Part shown: positions 1 to 6,280 of the stretch, one piece after another
How the letters are laid out: each line of letters starts with the position of its first letter
Numbering within the stretch: the stretch's first letter is position 1
Origin: Acidobacteriota bacterium
Lineage (GTDB): Bacteria; Acidobacteriota; Vicinamibacteria; Vicinamibacterales; UBA2999
Direction of reading: 5' to 3'
NCBI GenBank assembly: GCA_947478985.1
Contig: CANJYC010000058.1
Coordinates: 1-9,193, forward strand
DNA length: 9,193 nt
Translations under genes and position numbers: made by a program
Notes under the pieces: model-generated
Seen by the model: only the letters and a program-made list of their open reading frames with translations
What the model was told of the DNA's origin: nothing
The model's database searches: none

Positions 1-1
1 G

Positions 2-346
2 GTGCGATTCAACTGCCCCGCGGCCGGCCAGTATCGCGTCGTGGAATTCACAGCGAGCCCGATCATCGATGCCACCGCCAACCGCTGCGACCCGGCTGTG
101 TACCAGTTCCCGGATCCTGACGCGGCGGCGCTCCCCAACCTGGACGGTCCCGTGATCCTTCTGCCAGGTGGCGCGCAGTTCGGCGCCCTCTCCGACCTCG
201 AAATTGACGTCACGGGACGCATCACCCCGCTGACCGGGTGCCCCGCGTGTGCGGCCGCAGCGCCACCAGCGAGCATCGTCCTGACCGATGGCACGCAGAC
301 AAAGACAATCACGGTTTCTGGCAGTGGCCAAGTCCAACTCCCGTAG
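2..346 (+). CDS. GspH/FimT-like minor pseudopilin, C-terminal part (5' truncated by window edge)
   Basis: This reading frame is open from the left edge, so the GTG at position 2 is probably an internal valine and the true start, with its prepilin leader and hydrophobic helix, lies upstream. The visible 114 residues have no membrane segment. They end in a pattern typical of GspH/FimT C-terminal beta domains: G-R-I-T-P, then ASIVLTDGTQTKTITVSGSG and a terminal V-Q-L-P. In pilus systems such proteins join the tip-initiating minor pilin complex. Four cysteines are present: C5, C29 and a C-P-A-C pair encoded at 239-250, so disulfides are plausible after export. The 3' end overlaps the following PilV-like gene, and the neighbours (PilV, PilW and PilX types) support a FimT/FimU/GspH role. 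The family call rests on the C-terminal pattern and on operon position, because the diagnostic N-terminus is missing. Confidence 0.7.
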   Translation: MRFNCPAAGQYRVVEFTASPIIDATANRCDPAVYQFPDPDAAALPNLDGPVILLPGGAQFGALSDLEIDVTGRITPLTGCPACAAAAPPASIVLTDGTQTKTITVSGSGQVQLP

Positions 347-746
347 GCCGCTGCGTTCGGACGCGGGCTTCACGCTCGTGGAGGTCCTCGTCTGTACGCT
401 CATCCTGACCATCGGCATGGTGGCGGTGGCCGGGCTGATGGGCGTGTCGACCGGCATGCACCAAAACGCCCGCGAGGCGAGCCAGTCCACCCGTCTGGCG
501 CAGAGAAAGCTCGACGAGCTGATGAAGCTCAACTTCGGCACCGCGCCAGCCGTGGCGGTCGGCGGCAACCTCACGGCCAATGTCGCCAATTATTTTGATT
601 CACCAGTGGCCGGCGTGACCCGCCGCTGGCAGGTGCAGGCTGGCCCGGCAGCCAGCACGCGAGTCGTGACGGTTCGCGTGGTGAATCTCCGCGCCGCCCA
701 ATACGGCCGCCAGGTCGACCTGAGCACCATCATCCGCCAATGGTGA
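324..746 (+). CDS. PilV-like minor type IV pilin (prepilin-type N-terminal methylation protein)
   Basis: This is a short pilin-like protein with a class III signal: a basic leader ending DAG, then FTLVEVL. The cleavage is predicted as G15|F16, with Glu at mature position 5. A hydrophobic helix follows, then an A-x-x-x-T-x-L-A-Q-x-KLDEL stretch typical of PilV-type minor pilins, and a beta-rich C-terminus. It would be processed by prepilin peptidase (PilD) and placed in the tip/priming complex of a type IV pilus. I chose the GTG at 324 because it gives an ordinary 15-residue leader and a 23-bp overlap with the upstream gene. An in-frame ATG at 288 would give a 27-residue leader and a 59-bp overlap. 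Neither start has a clear Shine-Dalgarno sequence, so translation is probably coupled to the upstream gene. The stop codon overlaps the start of the next gene. Family assignment is firm at the pilin level and moderate for PilV specifically. Confidence 0.85.
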   Translation: MAKSNSRRPLRSDAGFTLVEVLVCTLILTIGMVAVAGLMGVSTGMHQNAREASQSTRLAQRKLDELMKLNFGTAPAVAVGGNLTANVANYFDSPVAGVTRRWQVQAGPAASTRVVTVRVVNLRAAQYGRQVDLSTIIRQW

Positions 747-1393
747 AACACAGCGAGGCGGGGTTCACGCTCGTGGAGTTCCTGATTGCAGCCGCGATCA
801 TGACGGCCGTGCTCGGCGGCACGATCTCGATCGCCACGCAGATGCAACGCGCGTACAGCACACAGCTCGAGGACGTGTCGGCACAGCAGGAAGGGCGCTT
901 CGCCCTCGATTGGATCACGCGGGCGCTGCGTTCTGCCGGCAGCAATGCCTACAGCATCGTCACCTCGCCCTGCCCCGCAGCCAACACGACCTTCCAGGCG
1001 ATTCGACTCGATCCCAACGGCAACGGCATCCAGGACGACGTGCGGATTCAGGCGGACATCAACCCGTCGAACGGCCTCCTGACAGGCACGGGTGGCGGCT
1101 GCAACACCAATCCGGAGGCCGGCGAGGACATCACCATCGCTCACGACCCGGTTGGCCTGGTGATTACGAGGAAGGACAATCGCGTGGGGGGCCTCACGGA
1201 GACGATGACGGACCCCATCTTCACGTCACTGCGGTTCACGTATCTCGACTCCGGGCGGGTTGCGACTGCCGTGGCCGCTTCTATCGCCTACGCGCAGATC
1301 AGCGTGACGGTCCGGTCGCGCGCGCCAAATCCCAATACGGGGCAGTATCCGACCACCACATTGCAGTCCGAGGTCCGGCTCCGTGCCCGGTAG
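740..1393 (+). CDS. PilW-like minor type IV pilin
   Basis: The 217-residue product begins with a short 8-residue leader, MVKHSEAG, then FTLVEFLIAAAIM. Cleavage is predicted at G8|F9 and Glu5 is retained. The helix continues into a region ending QQEGRFALDWITRALRSAG, the pattern commonly seen after the N-terminal helix in PilW family proteins (arginine-flanked helix, then R-x-AG). The rest is a beta-rich head with two cysteines: one near residue 80 (S-P-C-P-A) and one in G-G-G-C-N. A D-P-N-G-N-G-I-Q-D-D loop at residues 91-100 looks like a calcium-binding loop. The ATG at 740 overlaps the stop of the PilV-like gene (ATGGTGA), which indicates translational coupling. Length is close to that of other PilW-like proteins. 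Expected role: minor pilin in the tip complex, inserted in the inner membrane before assembly. Confidence 0.85.
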   Translation: MVKHSEAGFTLVEFLIAAAIMTAVLGGTISIATQMQRAYSTQLEDVSAQQEGRFALDWITRALRSAGSNAYSIVTSPCPAANTTFQAIRLDPNGNGIQDDVRIQADINPSNGLLTGTGGGCNTNPEAGEDITIAHDPVGLVITRKDNRVGGLTETMTDPIFTSLRFTYLDSGRVATAVAASIAYAQISVTVRSRAPNPNTGQYPTTTLQSEVRLRAR

Positions 1394-1402
1394 TTTCATG
1401 AC

Positions 1403-1407
1403 GAGGG
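1403..1407 (+). promoter_or_regulatory. Shine-Dalgarno GAGGG supporting the ATG at 1413
   Basis: GAGGG lies 5 nt before ATG 1413 of the PilX-like gene. No comparable purine-rich site precedes the alternative starts at 1383 and 1398. It therefore decides the start used here, giving a 14-residue leader of ordinary prepilin length. Confidence 0.55.
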
Positions 1408-1412
1408 TGGCC

Positions 1413-2783
1413 ATGGTTCAACGTCTTCGTGCGGCCCGCGACGAGGAGCGCGGCATCGCGCTCATCAGCGTCATGCTGCTGCTGATGCTCGTTACCGCCC
1501 TCGCCACGGCGCTCGCCGTGAGCGGTCAGACGGAAACGCTCATCGCGCGCAACGAACAGTCGGCCGCGCAGGCCGAGGCCGCGGCGGAAGCCGGACTCAA
1601 TTACGGCGTCCAGGTCATGATCGACAAGCTCGCGCTCTGGCAAGCGGACGGATTCGCCGACTCGACGCTCGCCATCTCAGCCCTGTTGCGCGGCCCGGAC
1701 GGGGCGAGCGGCAATGCCGGCACGGACGCCGACAACTTCAGCATCGAACAACTGTTCGGCACAGCCGCGCCGGCCGCACCGATTGCGCATGACGTCCTTG
1801 CGGGCGTGCCTGACGCGCGCTTCATCGTGCGTCTCGCAGACGATACAGGCGGGGTTGGCGAAGACGGCCAGGCGCTCGTGGACGTCAACGACAAGGTGGT
1901 CATCCGGTCCACAGGCTATGGCCAGGGCAACACCGAGGTCACGCTCGAGGCCGTGCTCGGACTCATGTCCCTGCCGGCTGTGGTGACCAACGGGAGCCTG
2001 ACCATTTCCGGAAATCCTGACATCACCGGCTCGTCGGGGGGCGTCCACTCGAACACCAACCTCAGCATCTCCGGCAATCCCGACATCGCACAGGACGCCA
2101 CCGGGTCTGGCACCTATAGCGAAACAGGGCACCCGGACATCGGCGGCGTCAAGGGTGGCGGAACACCGGTGATCACGGTGCCGCCTGTCCGAGCGATCGA
2201 TCACTACGCACAGGCCGACTTCGTCCTCACCTCGGACGGGCGGGTGAAGAACCGCGCGACCGACGCCGTGCTCTGCGACGCATCCGCTAACGGCAATGCC
2301 TGCAGCGGAGCGTATAGCTGGGTCTACAACGGCAGCGTCGTCAGCCCGGAGTGGCGCATCAGCGGCAACTCCGCCATCAACGGGACCTTCTACGTGCAGG
2401 GCAAGGCTCGTATCTCCGGCAATCCAGGCAATGGCGGCGCCGCTGACCCGGCGATTACCATCATCGCGGAGGGCGATATCGAGATCAGTGGGAACCCTGA
2501 ATTCCGACCCGACACGCCGGAGCTGCTGTTTGTGACCAACGGCGACCTCAAGATCAGCGGCGATTCGGAAACGTCGCTGGCATTCGAAGGACAGATGCTC
2601 GTGCATGAACAGGTCATGTTGAGCGGCAATCCCACGTTGAGCGGACAGCTCCTGGTTGAAGACGCCGTCAACCTGAGCCACCTGGTCGACGCGAACACCA
2701 TCAGCGGAAACGCCACCATCTCCTATAACGGGACAATCGGCGGCAGTGCCTATCACGTGGCCGCCTGGCGGGAGGTTCGATAG
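1413..2783 (+). CDS. PilX-like minor pilin with long C-terminal ISGNP-repeat (probable beta-solenoid) domain
   Basis: The N-terminus has a 14-residue basic leader ending E-E-R-G, then IALISVMLLLMLVTALATAL. It then reads ARNEQSAAQAEAAAEAGLNYG, the pattern of PilX/GspK-type minor pilins. Mature position 5 is Ser rather than Glu, as is usual in that group. The ATG at 1413 is chosen because GAGGG at 1403-1407 is 5 nt upstream and the leader length is normal; GTG 1383 and ATG 1398 are in-frame alternatives that add 10 or 5 residues. At about 456 residues it is more than twice the length of a typical PilX. The extra length is a Gly/Asn/Ser-rich region from about residue 197 onward, with eight copies of an I-S-G-N-P-like motif, interrupted by a block with two cysteines (V-L-C-D and A-C-S-G). 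PilX function (tip complex, adhesion) is inferred from family and operon position; the repeat domain's role is unknown. Confidence 0.85.
   Translation: MVQRLRAARDEERGIALISVMLLLMLVTALATALAVSGQTETLIARNEQSAAQAEAAAEAGLNYGVQVMIDKLALWQADGFADSTLAISALLRGPDGASGNAGTDADNFSIEQLFGTAAPAAPIAHDVLAGVPDARFIVRLADDTGGVGEDGQALVDVNDKVVIRSTGYGQGNTEVTLEAVLGLMSLPAVVTNGSLTISGNPDITGSSGGVHSNTNLSISGNPDIAQDATGSGTYSETGHPDIGGVKGGGTPVITVPPVRAIDHYAQADFVLTSDGRVKNRATDAVLCDASANGNACSGAYSWVYNGSVVSPEWRISGNSAINGTFYVQGKARISGNPGNGGAADPAITIIAEGDIEISGNPEFRPDTPELLFVTNGDLKISGDSETSLAFEGQMLVHEQVMLSGNPTLSGQLLVEDAVNLSHLVDANTISGNATISYNGTIGGSAYHVAAWREVR
2001..2720 (+). repeat. Array of degenerate ISGNP-type protein repeats inside the PilX-like gene
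   Basis: Eight copies of an [IL]-S-G-[ND]-x motif are encoded with their first codon (I or L) at 2004, 2067, 2358, 2412, 2484, 2553, 2619 and 2700. The residue before each is T, S, R, R, E, K, M and T. A decayed copy, GHPDI, is at 2127-2141. Apart from one 291-nt gap that holds a non-repeat insert (about 2145-2350), spacing is 54-81 nt (18-27 residues). That is about one rung of a beta-solenoid. Codons differ between copies (att tcc gga, atc tcc ggc, atc agc ggc, ttg agc ggc), so the repeats look maintained at protein level rather than recently duplicated as DNA. The fold is inferred from spacing and composition only. Confidence 0.8.
2771..2775 (+). promoter_or_regulatory. Shine-Dalgarno GGAGG for the GTG at 2784
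   Basis: A consensus GGAGG lies 8 nt upstream of GTG 2784, inside the last codons of the PilX-like gene. It supports the GTG directly abutting the upstream stop over the internal ATG at 2826, which has only weak purine content in front of it. Confidence 0.7.
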
Positions 2784-3389
2784 GTGGGCCTCCAGCCTTC
2801 ACCTGACGCAGGCTGGCACCGTTCCATGCTGCGTGCCCTCGCCTGCTGCGCGGTCATCATTGGCGCCCTCGTCGCTGGCGAGCACTCGTTACGCGCACAG
2901 TCGCTCGCGGACGTCGCGCGGCGGGAAAAGGCACGGCGAGCCGCGCAGGAGAAAGGGCGCACGTACACCGATACCGACCTGCCGCCCGTCGATGCGGCGC
3001 CGCCTCCGGTGGCACCACCGTCCACACCTTCCCCAGCCCCGGGAACCACTCCGGCAAGCCCTCGGGATGAGGTCGCGTCCACGACGAACGCGGCCGCCTC
3101 TGAGCAACCAGCCAAAGCGCGGGAGAAGCGAGACGAACCGTATTGGCGCGCGCGTGCCAAGGCGCTGCACGATCGGATAGCCAAGGCCAATGCCGATGTC
3201 GCTGCCACACGATCCCGGCTGGATGCGCTCGACGCCGCCCCCCCGTCGCCGGCAAATGCGCAGGAGCGCGCGGTCACGGCAGCCACGATCAAGCGGCTAC
3301 AGGACAACGCCCAGTCCTTGCTCGATGAGCTGGGGCGATTCAACGCGCTGACCACCACGCTCAAAATCCCAGCCGACTGGATTCGGTAA
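2784..3389 (+). CDS. Secreted proline-rich / coiled-coil protein of unknown function
   Basis: The start codon directly follows the PilX-like stop, so the gene is probably the last of the pilin operon. Residues 16-38 form a hydrophobic signal peptide ending L-R-A, with predicted cleavage before Q39-S-L-A-D. After that come a basic segment (DVARREKARRAAQEKG), a T-Y-T-D-T-D-L motif, a Pro/Ala/Thr-rich linker at about residues 67-95, and a C-terminal half rich in charged heptad-like helix (P-Y-W-R-A-R-A-K-A-L-H-D-R-I, then R-L-D-A-L-D, K-R-L-Q-D-N). It ends in the compact motif I-P-A-D-W-I-R. From memory, proteins with the S-L-A-D-x-A-R-x-E-K opening and a C-terminal P-x-x-W-[IL]-R are common hypothetical proteins in Acidobacteriota and Deltaproteobacteria, but I know no function for them. 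It is likely periplasmic or surface-exposed. If translation began at ATG 2826 the signal peptide would still be complete. Confidence 0.8.
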   Translation: MGLQPSPDAGWHRSMLRALACCAVIIGALVAGEHSLRAQSLADVARREKARRAAQEKGRTYTDTDLPPVDAAPPPVAPPSTPSPAPGTTPASPRDEVASTTNAAASEQPAKAREKRDEPYWRARAKALHDRIAKANADVAATRSRLDALDAAPPSPANAQERAVTAATIKRLQDNAQSLLDELGRFNALTTTLKIPADWIR

Positions 3390-3424
3390 CGCGCACGTCG
3401 TCCGCTCGTCACGGCAATCGCGTA

Positions 3425-3442
3425 CGTGCCGGCCCCGGCACG
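3425..3442 (+). terminator. GC-rich hairpin, possible transcription terminator or pause site
   Basis: CGTGCCGG at 3425-3432 is followed by two bases and its exact reverse complement CCGGCACG at 3435-3442. This gives an 8-bp GC-rich stem; in practice the innermost pair opens to leave a 4-nt loop. It lies 36 nt after the stop of the coiled-coil gene, where an operon end is expected. No T-run follows, so it is not a canonical intrinsic terminator. A competing 6-bp pairing between GCACGT (3393-3398) and ACGTGC (3424-3429) would use part of the same left arm. Confidence 0.4.
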
Positions 3443-3576
3443 GCGCACAATCTGACGCCTGAGTGCGACCGCACCGTGTCCGCCCTGTCCTAACACACGC
3501 ATTTCCGCTGACTTCCGCACGTTTCCTCGAACGGCAGCGTCGTTGCTCTCACATGGCCTCACCTGGGTGCCTCGCT

Positions 3577-3581
3577 GGGAG
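3577..3581 (+). promoter_or_regulatory. Shine-Dalgarno GGGAG for the ATG at 3587
   Basis: GGGAG is 5 nt upstream of ATG 3587 and supports this start for the large propeller protein. The start also places a hydrophobic signal segment at the very N-terminus. Confidence 0.55.
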
Positions 3582-3586
3582 CGGCT

Positions 3587-6280
3587 ATGCCGACAGCTCG
3601 AGTGCAATTCGGTGTGTGCGTAACGGCCGGCGCACTGTGCCTGGCTCTTGTGATCCACCTGCGCGGGGAAGGCGCCACGCCGCCAGCATCACGTCTATCT
3701 GTGAGCGCACTGGCGCCCGTCGTCACGGTGGCATCAGGATTCGACGCACTCGCCGGCATCGCCGTGGAGTCCGATGGGGCGATCGTGGTCATCGACCGGG
3801 AGCGCGGCACGCTCGGCCGGATCGATAGCACCGGTCGCCGCCGCGTGCTGCTCGACAACCTGCGCAACCCGACCGGCGTCGCGGTCGACACGACAGGGGG
3901 CGTCCTGGTGCTGGACATGGGTGGACGGCGCCTGCTGCGCCGCACGAATGACGGACAAATGGTCATCGTCTCCTCGACCCTCAATCGGGCCAGTGCCATA
4001 GCCGTGGGCCCGGACGGCCGCATCTGGCTCGCCGCCCGCCGTGCCACGGACCGCAATAACAACGGCGTCGCTCGCGATGACGATGACGATGACCGTGCCC
4101 TCGGACCTGACGACGAGGCCGAGAGGAGTCCCGCAACGGAGTACGTGATCGGGCATGTGAATGAGGCCGGGGCGCTCGTCGCCGACGCCTCGGGGTTCAT
4201 GAGGGTGCGAGGTCTCGCCGCGGACAACGGTGCGGTCTATGTCGCCTTGATGCGACTCGCGACCGAGCGTGGCCGATCCCGTACCACGCTGGTGCGCCTG
4301 CCAGTCCGCCCGGACGGAAGTGCCGGGCCAGCGGAGCCGCTGCTGCACGATATCCCTCGACAGCCAACGAGCGTCGCGGTCGATTCCACCGGCGCGTTGT
4401 TCATCAGCGGACAGGCGGACGGCAGCGATGGCCACGGCAATGCGACGGGCGTGATTGTGAAGCATCAGCCTGGCGATCGGATCGTGACGTTCGCCTCCTG
4501 GCTGAGCAGCCCGGCGGGGCTCGCGTTTGCTCCGAATGGCGATCTGATCGCGATCGAGCGGGAGGACCGACACCGTGTGATCCGTTTCCGCGCCCCAGCC
4601 CCACCAACTCTTCCCGTGCCCGCGTTTGCCAATCGCACGCCGCTGATGCTGCCAGGACACACCGTCGAGCGTGCCCGCATCACGCTGAGCAGGACCGACC
4701 AGCTCCACGCCACGCTCACCACCGCGCAGGCCGATGCCCGGGGCACGTTCATCGTGACGGTGCCACTGACGCCCAACGCCACCAGCGACCTCGCGCTCAT
4801 CGCCACCGGCTCGGCCGGAGAGGGACTCGTCAGCCAGGCGTTCGCCATGCGCATCGTGCACGACAACATCCCGCCCGTGCTCGTCATGCTTGCCCCGGCG
4901 ACCGGTCTGCATGCGGCGGCATTCGTGCCTGTCCGTGCGCGTGCGGACGATGAACGGAGCGGCGTTGCGGCGCTCTCCTGGAGCGTGGACGGCGCGGGCG
5001 GCGAGCGGATCGACAATCTCACGCCTGCATCGCCGCTCATTGCAACGTCCACGCTCTCCACAACAGTCCTGACGGAGGGGCCTCATGACCTCGCGGTGAG
5101 CGCGATCGATCGTGCCGGCAATCGCGCGATGGCCACCACCGCCTTCCTCGTCGACCGTGCCGCACCAGAGACCCTGATCGTGAGCGGGCCGGCAGACACC
5201 ATCGCCGAGCGGACCGCCACGTTCACCGTGTCGGGCACTGATGCTTGGAGCGCCGCCACACGACTCGACTTCACCTGGCACCTTGACGGTGCACCGTGGT
5301 CACCGTTCGAGCCGCGGACGGCAATCGAGCTGCGCGCGCTCACGCCAGGCACGCACCGCTTCGAAGCACGGGCACGCGATGAAGCCGGCAATGAGGACGT
5401 CACCCCGGCGGTGCGGATCTTCACCGTGCAGTCGCTCAGCGTCCGCATCGTCGAACCCGCTGCGGGCGCCACCGTGACCACGCGCAGCGTCTGGGTACGC
5501 GGTCGTGTCGAGGGCGGCACCGGAGCGGTCACCGTGAACATCGTGATGCCGGCAGGGTTCGCCGGCACGTTGGGTGGTCCCGTCGAGGGCGGCATGTTTG
5601 CGCTTGAGGTGCCCGCAGACGCGGCCTTCACCCCGTTGACGATCCGGGCGATGGACGCCTCCGGCGTCACCGCGCAAGCCTCTACGCCTGTAATGTTCGT
5701 GGGCGGCAGCGACCTCGAGCAGTCGCTGGCGTTCTGGCCACCGGGCGGTTCCGCGCCGCTGACCGTGCGGATCGGACTGGAGGGACTGCGCGACACGGAG
5801 GTCTCTATCGATCTCGATGGCGACGGCCTGATCGATTTCGAAGGACAGCCGGCGGAGGAGGAACGTGTCGTGACCTACGACCAACCCGGCATCTACCTGC
5901 CCACGGTGCGGTTCGTGGGCGATGACGGCGCAGTCGTCACCCGCCGCGGCCTCGTCGAGGTCTACGACCGCCCGGCACTGGACGCGCAACTCCAGGCCAC
6001 CTGGAGCGCGTTCACGGCGGCGCTTCGGACAGGTGATGTGGACCTGGCGGTCTCCTTCATCGCAGCGGAGCGACGGCAGCCGTGGATCGACTATCTGAGG
6101 GCCCTGCCGGCGGACAGACTTGCCGATGTCGACCGCCTGTTTACGTCGATCACCCTCGTTGATGTCGGAGCAGGCGGGGCGCAGTACGAGATGGTGGCCG
6201 AACGCGACGGGCTGCTCTATTCCTATGCCGTCTGGTTTCAGGTGGACAGCGACGGCCGGTGGCGACTGTGGCAATTCTGA
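3587..6280 (+). CDS. Large exported NHL beta-propeller / Ig-like / PKD protein with NTF2-like C-terminal domain
   Basis: The 897-residue product starts with a hydrophobic export or anchor segment (about 8-26). Residues about 43-342 form an NHL/SMP-30-like beta-propeller, with blade strands such as NPTGVAVDTTGGVLVLD, ASAIAVGPDGRIWLA, QPTSVAVDSTGALFIS and SPAGLAFAPNGDLIAIE. Four Ig-like/Big-type domains follow (about 343-425, 426-527, 528-614, 617-706), the second and third ending in the A-[IR]-D-[RE]-A-G-N signature. A PKD-like domain (about 709-793) carries DLDGDGLIDFEG at 742-753. The last 99 residues (799-897) resemble an NTF2/SnoaL-like domain ending Y-A-V-W-F-Q-V-D-S-D-G-R-W-R-L-W-Q-F. 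A D-R-N-N-N-G loop and six-Asp run (155-169) sit in an insertion between blades. No catalytic site is evident; the architecture suggests a surface or secreted binding protein. It is probably the first gene of a three-gene cluster with the lipoprotein and PLC-like genes. Confidence 0.9.
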   Translation: MPTARVQFGVCVTAGALCLALVIHLRGEGATPPASRLSVSALAPVVTVASGFDALAGIAVESDGAIVVIDRERGTLGRIDSTGRRRVLLDNLRNPTGVAVDTTGGVLVLDMGGRRLLRRTNDGQMVIVSSTLNRASAIAVGPDGRIWLAARRATDRNNNGVARDDDDDDRALGPDDEAERSPATEYVIGHVNEAGALVADASGFMRVRGLAADNGAVYVALMRLATERGRSRTTLVRLPVRPDGSAGPAEPLLHDIPRQPTSVAVDSTGALFISGQADGSDGHGNATGVIVKHQPGDRIVTFASWLSSPAGLAFAPNGDLIAIEREDRHRVIRFRAPAPPTLPVPAFANRTPLMLPGHTVERARITLSRTDQLHATLTTAQADARGTFIVTVPLTPNATSDLALIATGSAGEGLVSQAFAMRIVHDNIPPVLVMLAPATGLHAAAFVPVRARADDERSGVAALSWSVDGAGGERIDNLTPASPLIATSTLSTTVLTEGPHDLAVSAIDRAGNRAMATTAFLVDRAAPETLIVSGPADTIAERTATFTVSGTDAWSAATRLDFTWHLDGAPWSPFEPRTAIELRALTPGTHRFEARARDEAGNEDVTPAVRIFTVQSLSVRIVEPAAGATVTTRSVWVRGRVEGGTGAVTVNIVMPAGFAGTLGGPVEGGMFALEVPADAAFTPLTIRAMDASGVTAQASTPVMFVGGSDLEQSLAFWPPGGSAPLTVRIGLEGLRDTEVSIDLDGDGLIDFEGQPAEEERVVTYDQPGIYLPTVRFVGDDGAVVTRRGLVEVYDRPALDAQLQATWSAFTAALRTGDVDLAVSFIAAERRQPWIDYLRALPADRLADVDRLFTSITLVDVGAGGAQYEMVAERDGLLYSYAVWFQVDSDGRWRLWQF

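Larger units (their letters stand above)
3390..3586 (+). other. Intergenic region separating the pilin operon from the propeller cluster
   Basis: This 197-bp stretch is the only substantial gap in the window and holds no supportable coding frame. It contains a strong GC hairpin (3425-3442) and, near its end, the ribosome site of the next gene. A promoter for the downstream cluster is expected here, but I could not identify convincing -35/-10 elements. Confidence 0.6.

Noticed and set aside
2001..2720. Possible DNA-level tandem repeat or CRISPR-like array
   Set aside because: The motif recurs only in the encoded protein. Nucleotide copies use different codons, spacing is irregular and there are no conserved DNA repeat units.
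1677..2756. Long minus-strand frame (359 codons) opposite the PilX-like repeat region
   Set aside because: It is an antisense shadow of the repeat-coding region; the translation shows no domain and no ribosome site was evident.
3484..3586. Possible sigma-70-type promoter upstream of the propeller gene
   Set aside because: No -35/-10 pair with acceptable spacing could be supported; TTGCTC-like matches lack a partner.
2753..3658. Minus-strand frame (301 codons) across the coiled-coil gene and the intergenic gap
   Set aside because: It is low-complexity Ser/Ala/Arg-rich and without recognisable features; the + strand gene has a signal peptide and consensus ribosome site.
4076..4093. GATGAC triplet-of-hexamers as a regulatory microsatellite
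   Set aside because: It is short, in frame and encodes an Asp run within a coherent domain insertion; nothing shows phase variation.
3734..5281. Long open frame on the minus strand (515 codons) opposite the propeller gene
   Set aside because: It lies wholly inside a well-supported propeller/Ig gene. Its translation is Arg/His/Gly-rich, with no recognisable domain, signal or motif, as expected for antisense frames in GC-rich DNA.
5300..6274. Minus-strand frame (324 codons) opposite the PKD and NTF2-like part
   Set aside because: Its composition is typical of an antisense GC-rich shadow, and the + strand frame has clear domain patterns over the same bases.
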